Shown piece by piece: positions 59,160-64,000 of a stretch of 64,000 nt of DNA. The stretch is from an uncultured Kiritimatiellota bacterium (GTDB lineage: Bacteria; Verrucomicrobiota; Kiritimatiellia; RFP12; UBA1067): contig CAKTZI010000015.1 of NCBI GenBank assembly GCA_934635385.1, positions 1 through 64,000 of the forward strand, read 5' to 3'. Numbering within the stretch: position 1 is the stretch's first letter; every line of letters begins with the position of its first letter. The translations under genes and the position numbers were made by a program. The notes below the pieces were generated by a model that was not told the DNA's origin, did no database searches, and saw only the letters and a program-made list of their open reading frames with translations.

Positions 59160-60062
59160 CTACACCCTCACCTTCAGCCCGGCTACTTCGCCCGAATCAA
59201 GCTTCGTGAAGGCGAAGCACTTCTTGCCGAGGTCTTTCAGTGACGCCCCAATCAGGTAAATTTCTTTATCATCGAGAATGAGGAAACGGTCATGGAACTT
59301 CTCGCTGTACCGAACCGTGAGGGTCGGGTATTGCGCATTGAACTTCACGATGTCCGTTGCCGCAAGCGTGGGACGCGGACGACCGTTGCGATCCTTATGT
59401 TCGGACGTGACGACCGTCACCGACACGCCCTTGCGCTTCTTCGCAAGCATGTCGAGCGTTTCCGCACCAACCCAGTTGTCGATCAGCAGAATCGACGTCT
59501 TCGCCCGCGCCACCAGCTTCTCCACGAGCGAACAGGCGTCCCACAGCTGCCCGTCGTAGAACACGCCCTGAATCGGCGGTGTCTGCGTCTGGACGAAGAA
59601 GTCAACCTTGTCTTTCAGTTCGACAATCTCAGCGTCGTGCTGGGCAAGCCGCCGATCCATCTTGTCTTCAAGCTGATTCAATCTTGCATTGACCGAATAG
59701 CCCCGCAGAAGATATTCCCGTAAGACTCCCGTTGCCCATTTCCGAAAGCGAACACCTTGAACTGAGTTGACGCGGTAGCCAACTGAAATGATGGCATCCA
59801 AATCGTAGCACGTGACTGTCCGTGAGACCCTACGAGTCCCTTCCATTCGAACTAGGAAGAAATCCTTCCTAGTTGAGTCCTCGTCAAGTTCGCCGCATGA
59901 ATAGATGTTCGCCAGATGCATTCTCACATTGCGAACCGTACAGCCAAACAATTCCGCCATCTGACTTTGCGTAAGCCAGACAGTCTCGTCTTCAAACCGA
60001 ACTTCAATACGCATAATGTCATTCGGTTGATAGACGACAATCTCGTTTTTCTGAGGAGTCAT
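59160..60062 (-). CDS. RhuM-type DNA-binding / PLD-like protein (paralogue C)
   Basis: 300 aa, intact. Winged helix (WLTQSQMAELFGCTVRNVRM, YDLDAIISVGYRVNSVQGVR), helical spacer (LEDKMDRRLAQHDAEIVELK), then the PLD-like domain (LIDNWVGAETLDMLAKKRKG, KFNAQYPTLTVRYSEKFHDR, FLILDDKEIYLIGASLKDLG). The HDR..DD plus GASLKDLGKK pattern resembles one HKD half of phospholipase-D-type nucleases. The DNA-binding part differs from paralogues A and B, while the C-terminus is almost the same. Confidence 0.85.
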   Translation of the reverse strand: MTPQKNEIVVYQPNDIMRIEVRFEDETVWLTQSQMAELFGCTVRNVRMHLANIYSCGELDEDSTRKDFFLVRMEGTRRVSRTVTCYDLDAIISVGYRVNSVQGVRFRKWATGVLREYLLRGYSVNARLNQLEDKMDRRLAQHDAEIVELKDKVDFFVQTQTPPIQGVFYDGQLWDACSLVEKLVARAKTSILLIDNWVGAETLDMLAKKRKGVSVTVVTSEHKDRNGRPRPTLAATDIVKFNAQYPTLTVRYSEKFHDRFLILDDKEIYLIGASLKDLGKKCFAFTKLDSGEVAGLKVRV

Positions 60063-60122
60063 GTGTTCTCGTGTGATGTTTTGTCTTTTCTTGACCTGGC
60101 GCCCGCTTGGCTTCATGTCCGT

Positions 60123-60128
60123 ATTATA
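60123..60128 (-). promoter_or_regulatory. -10 element of RhuM-type paralogue C
   Basis: Minus-strand GATTTTGGTATAATACG, then GACATGAAGCCAAGCGG. Confidence 0.75.
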
Positions 60129-60219
60129 CCAAAATCAATCCTCGCCCCCTGAACCGTACTCGGACTTGAAAGGGCTTAAAGTCCGTTCTATGTTCATTCC
60201 CTGCAATGCACATGTCACG

Positions 60220-60999
60220 TTATGCCTGTCGCGTACCACGGCATTGCGGATATTTGGAACAGCCGTAGAACGCCGCCCCGTCCGACTTCCGATGCCGAAG
60301 AACCATCTTCGCACCGCATTTCGGGCATTTGAGCTCGCCGCGCTCGCAGGCGACCGACAACTGCACAGAATCGTGGTTAGCGTGAAGCCTTGAAACATGG
60401 GCCTGCCGCACCTCTTCCGATATCCCCGCATCGATCTTCACGAGTTTCGATAGGACTTGTTCGACCTTGGCATCGCTCATGATCGGCACACTGAAGGATT
60501 GGATGTAAGAGCAAAGGTCAGCACTGTACATGACGTTCCCCGGCATTTCCGTCATGAACTCACCCTCTCCGCAGAACGCCACCACGTTGTAGAAATAGCG
60601 ACGCGGCAATTCGAGGCAATCGGACAGCGCATAGATGTGCCGCCAGTTCTGCCGGATGGGGTTCTGGAAAGGAAACTTCTGCGGGCCGCTCCAACGTCCG
60701 CCCCTGAACGATTGCGTCCAGATGCGCTGGTTCTCTCCGCCGAATATCCAACCACTGTAATCCTTCGTCTCAATCACGAAAATGCCATAGCGGCTGACGA
60801 CAACATGATCGATCTGTGTCGTCGCCCCATCCACTGTCGGAAACATGATGTCATTGACGGTCTTGTAGTCCTCTGGCGGCAACTTCGCGAGTCTTCGCGC
60901 CACCCGGCCCTCGCCGCCGCTGCCGTCGCGCCCAGACGACGAGACGGCAACCACAAGCAAGCAGACAAGCACCACCACGAAACAGACAACGATCAGCAT
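60220..60999 (-). CDS. NERD-domain membrane protein with Zn ribbon
   Basis: 259 aa. N-terminal membrane helix (LIVVCFVVVLVCLLVVAV), NERD nuclease-related domain (TQIDHVVVSRYGIFVIETKD, residues ~60-80), and a C-terminal topoisomerase-type zinc ribbon (LKCPKCGAKMVLRHRKSDGA, YGCSKYPQC). NERD has a PD-(D/E)XK-like fold and is linked to DNA processing; its role here is unknown. It lies between RhuM-PLD paralogues B and C and has its own -10. Confidence 0.88.
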   Translation of the reverse strand: MLIVVCFVVVLVCLLVVAVSSSGRDGSGGEGRVARRLAKLPPEDYKTVNDIMFPTVDGATTQIDHVVVSRYGIFVIETKDYSGWIFGGENQRIWTQSFRGGRWSGPQKFPFQNPIRQNWRHIYALSDCLELPRRYFYNVVAFCGEGEFMTEMPGNVMYSADLCSYIQSFSVPIMSDAKVEQVLSKLVKIDAGISEEVRQAHVSRLHANHDSVQLSVACERGELKCPKCGAKMVLRHRKSDGAAFYGCSKYPQCRGTRQA

Positions 61000-61085
61000 A
61001 CCCTATCCTCTCACAAAGGCCAATTCTTTCGATTCAGGCGGAAGCTCTTGATGCATAGAAATGATTCGCCCTGCACAGTCCACAT

Positions 61086-61091
61086 ATTATA
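61086..61091 (-). promoter_or_regulatory. -10 element of the NERD gene
   Basis: Minus-strand CACTTATTATAATATGTGG with TATAAT, 86 nt before the ATG. Confidence 0.6.
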
Positions 61092-61165
61092 ATAAGTGGG
61101 CTGTGCCTGTAACACGCATCGCCTTCCCCGTCCGCGATATTGTTCGTGCAATCTGTCACCCGCCT

Positions 61166-61181
61166 TGTCATGCATGACAAA
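61166..61181. promoter_or_regulatory. perfect 16-bp palindrome upstream of the NERD promoter
   Basis: TTGTCATGCATGACAA. The half-site TTGTCA is shared with the palindrome at 28884-28904. Possible operator. Confidence 0.5.
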
Positions 61182-61222
61182 TTTCGGTTCTACCCTTCTT
61201 GCGTCACGTTCGTACCGCCATC

Positions 61223-61252
61223 AATTCTCACTTTTGCCTAAAAGTGAGAATT
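61223..61252 (-). terminator. hairpin at the end of paralogue B
   Basis: 13-bp perfect stem AATTCTCACTTTT with loop AGGC on the minus strand, beginning at the TAA of paralogue B. There is no following T-run, so terminator function is likely but unproven. Confidence 0.55.
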
Positions 61253-62102
61253 ACACCCTCGCCTTCAGCCCGTCGATCTCGCCTGCGTCGAGATTCGTGA
61301 ATGCGAAGCACTTCTTGCCGAGGTCTTTCAGTGACGCCCCGATCAGATATATTTCCTTGTCATCGAGGATAAGGAAGCGGTCATGGAACTTCTCGCTGTA
61401 CCGAACCATGAGGGTCGGATACTGCGCATTGAACTTCGCAATGTCCGTTACCGCGAGCGTGGGACGCGAATGGCCCTTGCGATCCTTGTGTTCGGACGTG
61501 ACGACCGTCACCTGCACGCCCTTCCGCTTCTTCGCAAGCATGTCGAGCGTTTCCGTCCCCACCCAGTTGTCGATCAGCAGAATCGACGACTTCGCCCGCG
61601 CCACCAGCTTCTCCACGAGCGAACAGGCGTCCCATAGTTGCCCGTCGTAGAACACACCCTGAATCGGCGGCAAGGCTGTCTGCAACACGAGATTTATTTG
61701 TTCATCATGCTTGAAGACTTTTCGTTCCAACCGCTCAATCCGTTCATTGATGGCATATCCACGCAAGATATACTCCATCAGGATCTTGTTCGCCCATTGC
61801 CGAAACCTTGTGCCAATAACGGATTTCACACGATAGCCAACTGAAATGATCACGTCCAAGCTATACAAGGCAACAGGACGATCCGAATTTGCAATTTGCA
61901 AAAAATGCAAATTGCTTTCCTTCTCAAGTTCTCCTTCCGCGAAGATGTTCTTGATGTGACGGCTTATAACCGACACGTCGCGCTTAAACAGCTGACACAG
62001 CTGCGCCTGTGTCAGCCACACCGTCTCGTTCTCAAGCCGCACATCCAACCGAATGGTTTCATTCGGCTGATAGACGACAATCTCGTTTTTCTGAGGTGTC
62101 AT
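61251..62102 (-). CDS. RhuM-type DNA-binding / PLD-like protein (paralogue B)
   Basis: 283 aa, intact. Winged helix WLTQAQLCQLFKRDVSVISR and YSLDVIISVGYRVKSVIGTR, spacer INERIERLERKVFKHDEQIN, then the shared PLD-like C-terminus with KFHDRFLILDDKEIYLIGAS. The first two-thirds are nearly identical to paralogue D, so these are recent duplicates. It ends at a strong hairpin. Confidence 0.86.
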   Translation of the reverse strand: MTPQKNEIVVYQPNETIRLDVRLENETVWLTQAQLCQLFKRDVSVISRHIKNIFAEGELEKESNLHFLQIANSDRPVALYSLDVIISVGYRVKSVIGTRFRQWANKILMEYILRGYAINERIERLERKVFKHDEQINLVLQTALPPIQGVFYDGQLWDACSLVEKLVARAKSSILLIDNWVGTETLDMLAKKRKGVQVTVVTSEHKDRKGHSRPTLAVTDIAKFNAQYPTLMVRYSEKFHDRFLILDDKEIYLIGASLKDLGKKCFAFTNLDAGEIDGLKARV

Positions 62103-62163
62103 ATGTTCTCCGCGCACTGTCTTGCCTTTTCTTGGTCTTTCGCCCTCTTGGCTTCATGTCCGT

Positions 62164-62169
62164 ATTATA
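62164..62169 (-). promoter_or_regulatory. -10 element of RhuM-type paralogue B
   Basis: Minus-strand GGTTTTGTTATAATACG, then GACATGAAGCCAAGAGG. Confidence 0.7.
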
Positions 62170-62253
62170 ACAAAACCAGCCGACACCCCCGCGTCACGGA
62201 ACAGACCATGAAATGAACTCTGCTTGTTCATTCCCTGCAACGCGAAGAAACCG

Positions 62254-62418
62254 CTATGCCTGTCGCGTGCCACGGCATTGCGGATATTGGGAGCAGCCGT
62301 AAAACGCCGCCCCATCCGATTTCCGATGCCGGAGAACCATCTTCGCTCCGCATCTCGGGCATTTGAGCGCACCGCGTTCACAGGCGACCGACAACTGCAC
62401 AGAATCGTGGCTCGCGTA
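62254..62418 (-). pseudogene. C-terminal fragment of a NERD-domain gene
   Basis: Encodes SHDSVQLSVACERGALKCPR, CGAKMVLRHRKSDGAAFYGC and SQYPQCRGTRQA, almost the C-terminus of the intact NERD protein. The N-terminal membrane and NERD parts are gone; upstream it joins directly to the 3' flank of paralogue A. Confidence 0.88.
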
Positions 62419-62458
62419 CTCACAAAGACCAGATATTCCGATCTCAGACGGGAACCCA

Positions 62459-63349
62459 CTACACCCTCGCCTTCAGCCCGGCGATTTCGCCCGCGTCGAG
62501 CTTCGTAAAGGCGAAGCACTTCTTGCCAAGGTCTTTCAGCGACGCCCCAATCAGGTAAATTTCCTTGTCATCAAGAATAAGGAAGCGGTCATGGAATTTT
62601 TCGCTGTACCGAACCGTGAGGGTCGGGTATTGTGCATTGAACTTAGCAATGTCCGTTGTCGCAAGCGTGGGACGAGGCTTGCCGTTTCGGTCTTCGTGTT
62701 CAGACGTGACGACCGTCACCGCCACGCCTTTCCGCTTTTTCGCGAGCATATCAAGCGTTTCTGCCCCCACCCAGTTGTCGATCAGCAGAATCGACATCTT
62801 CGCACGTGCCACCAGCTTCTCCACAAGCGAACAGGCGTCCCACAACTGTCCGTCGTAGAACACACCCTGAATCGGCGGCGTCTGCGTCTGGACGAAAAAG
62901 TCAACCTTCTCCTTCAATTCGGCAATGTCCTTGTCATGCCCCAGCAATCTACGATCAATCACCGCAAATTGTGCGGTTTGCATTGCGCCCGCGAACATCC
63001 GCTCTTTGATGACTTTCGTCGCCCATTGGCGAAAACGGACACCAACGATGGAATTGACACGATAGCCAATTGAAATGATGGCATCAAGATTGTAATAAAC
63101 AACACGACGAGTCACGCGCCTGGTTCCCTCTTGGCGAACTTCCAAGGATTCCTTGGAAGTTGCGGCCTTATCGAGTTCACCATTCGCATAGATGTTCTTC
63201 AAATGCAAGCGCACATTCTCAAGGGAACATGCGAACAGTTCTGCTATACGCGGTTGTTGAAGCCAGACAGTCTCGTCTTCAAACCGAACTTCAATACGCA
63301 TAATGTCGTCCGGCTGATAGACGACAATCTCGTTCTTCGGAGGTGTCAT
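62459..63349 (-). CDS. RhuM-type DNA-binding / PLD-like protein (paralogue A)
   Basis: 296 aa, intact. Winged helix WLQQPRIAELFACSLENVRL and YNLDAIISIGYRVNSIVGVR, a distinct spacer (MFAGAMQTAQFAVIDRRLLG), then the conserved PLD-like C-terminus (KFHDRFLILDDKEIYLIGAS, LKDLGKKCFAFTKLDAGEIA). I chose ATG 63349 (MTPPKNEIVVYQP), the start conserved in all copies; an upstream ATG 63388 is in frame but lies at the predicted transcript start. 3' flanking sequence is shared with paralogue C. Confidence 0.86.
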   Translation of the reverse strand: MTPPKNEIVVYQPDDIMRIEVRFEDETVWLQQPRIAELFACSLENVRLHLKNIYANGELDKAATSKESLEVRQEGTRRVTRRVVYYNLDAIISIGYRVNSIVGVRFRQWATKVIKERMFAGAMQTAQFAVIDRRLLGHDKDIAELKEKVDFFVQTQTPPIQGVFYDGQLWDACSLVEKLVARAKMSILLIDNWVGAETLDMLAKKRKGVAVTVVTSEHEDRNGKPRPTLATTDIAKFNAQYPTLTVRYSEKFHDRFLILDDKEIYLIGASLKDLGKKCFAFTKLDAGEIAGLKARV

Positions 63350-63394
63350 GTGCTTGTCTTCTTGGGTCTGTCGCTCACTTGGCTTCATGCCCGT

Positions 63395-63400
63395 ATTATA
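63395..63400 (-). promoter_or_regulatory. -10 element of RhuM-type paralogue A
   Basis: Minus-strand GATATAATACG then GGCATGAAGCCAAGTGAG. Confidence 0.7.
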
Positions 63401-63490
63401 TCATTTCCTGTCTCATCGCCTCCGACGAAGAAAGGTAAGTTGGCATGATGACCGCACAGTGTTCTATCGGCATCAACACAAGCATCTACA

Positions 63491-64000
63491 TTAGCGGCCG
63501 ACATGTTCAATTCTTCTTTTGATCTCGTCTGCGCGGCGCTTGGCCCAGAGGAGAAGCGGCAGAAGCGGCCGCGCCCACGTCAGCGTCCCTGCGAACAGTT
63601 TTGCACCACGCCCCACTGCCGATATCCCTTCGCGGCGGAAATGCGTGCGCAGGTCGGCAAGGGCACGTCGGCGTTGTCCACACGACAGATTAGGATCGCA
63701 GCAGATGGCCTGGGCCTCATGATAGAAGACAAGGAACGCGAGCCTCTGCGCCGTCGCGTGATCGGCATCCGCCAAGCCACCCGCCGTGAAGATGCGCCGC
63801 TTCTCCCGGGCCCGCAAAAACCAGTTGCGTTCGCGCTTCCAATCCCCTTCCCGACGGTAATACGTCGTACAGGCGGACGTCTCGAACCGCAGATAGTCGT
63901 AGAGCGGCTTCCGCACGACCGCAAGTGTCGTCACCGACAGGAGATAGTCGAGGATAAACATCTCATCCTCGCACATCGTGATGCCGGGACGGAAACGGAT
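63491..64000 (-). CDS. GT2 glycosyltransferase, C-terminal part (continues past the window)
   Basis: At least 169 aa are open to the right edge. PGITMCEDEMF near the edge is the GT2 motif before the catalytic base, followed by a helical C-terminus (LYDYLRFETSACTTYYRREG, then ARPLLPLLLWAKRRADEIKR). It belongs with the surface-glycan genes and shows the cluster continuing beyond the defence island. Confidence 0.85.
   Translation of the reverse strand: MRFRPGITMCEDEMFILDYLLSVTTLAVVRKPLYDYLRFETSACTTYYRREGDWKRERNWFLRAREKRRIFTAGGLADADHATAQRLAFLVFYHEAQAICCDPNLSCGQRRRALADLRTHFRREGISAVGRGAKLFAGTLTWARPLLPLLLWAKRRADEIKRRIEHVGR

Noticed and set aside
63350..63388. Upstream ATG (MKPS...) as true start of the RhuM-PLD genes
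   Set aside because: In frame only in paralogues A and C; in B and E it is out of frame and in D it meets a stop. MTPxKNEIVVYQP is the conserved start.
1..64000. tRNA, rRNA or riboswitch genes
   Set aside because: I looked for cloverleaf ends, rRNA-like conserved blocks and known riboswitch cores in the intergenic spaces and saw none I could support.

Overview
The window is a GC-rich bacterial chromosome segment in which almost every gene lies on the minus strand. The translated genes (CysS, bL21/bL27, a FadL-like outer-membrane barrel, LigA, KdsB, AzlC/AzlD) point to a Gram-negative host. Dispersed short repeats, a GxxExxY gene and in-frame micro-repeat insertions in housekeeping genes suggest a PVC-type gut lineage (Kiritimatiellota/Lentisphaerota/Verrucomicrobiota). 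That placement is inference; no rRNA or marker phylogeny is possible here.

Layout. 0-9.2 kb is a core block: HAD phosphatase, thioredoxin, cysS, rplU-rpmA, a FadL-like porin, and a tightly overlapping kdsB-azlC-azlD-ligA operon. 9.2-15.4 kb is a cell-surface glycan block: a U32-like Fe-S protein, an AlkP-superfamily phosphodiesterase and two fused glycosyltransferases. The glycan theme returns at 41.2-43.6 kb (GT4, AlkP-superfamily enzyme), 49.1-50.2 kb (GT2), 51.8-53.4 kb (flippase) and 63.5 kb to the window end (GT2). Between these pieces sits a large defence island.

The island carries five restriction-modification units of different types: (i) a C5-cytosine methylase with a PD-(D/E)XK-like nuclease, preceded by a histidine-kinase-type ATPase, a STAS-like DUF4325 protein and a membrane protein (16.99-22.4 kb); (ii) an EcoRI-family adenine methylase with a DUF262-HNH protein, split by a GxxExxY cassette flanked by direct repeats (25.3-28.3 kb); (iii) a Type I system whose specificity gene is an apparent two-level inverton: two convergent hsdS genes, two nested inverted-repeat pairs and a serine recombinase alongside, plus a Bro-N-Fic protein between hsdM and hsdS (30.7-41.2 kb); (iv) a fused C5 + N6-adenine methylase with an HNH nuclease (44.2-47.9 kb); (v) an N6-adenine methylase with a PD-(D/E)XK nuclease (55.8-57.9 kb).

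At 57.9-63.4 kb, with an outlier at 48.4 kb, there is a multicopy family of RhuM-type DNA-binding proteins joined to a phospholipase-D-like C-terminal domain. Copies alternate with NERD-domain membrane proteins, some intact and some carrying internal deletions. Almost every transcription unit starts with the same extended -10 motif, read on the minus strand as TTTTGGTATAATACG, often only 8-10 nt from the start codon.

The most notable features are the hsdS inverton, the HATPase/STAS/membrane trio fused by overlaps to an RM operon, the RhuM-PLD/NERD array, a chimeric glycosyltransferase pseudogene, and short tandem-repeat insertions kept in frame inside cysS, kdsB, a glycosyltransferase and a DNA methylase.
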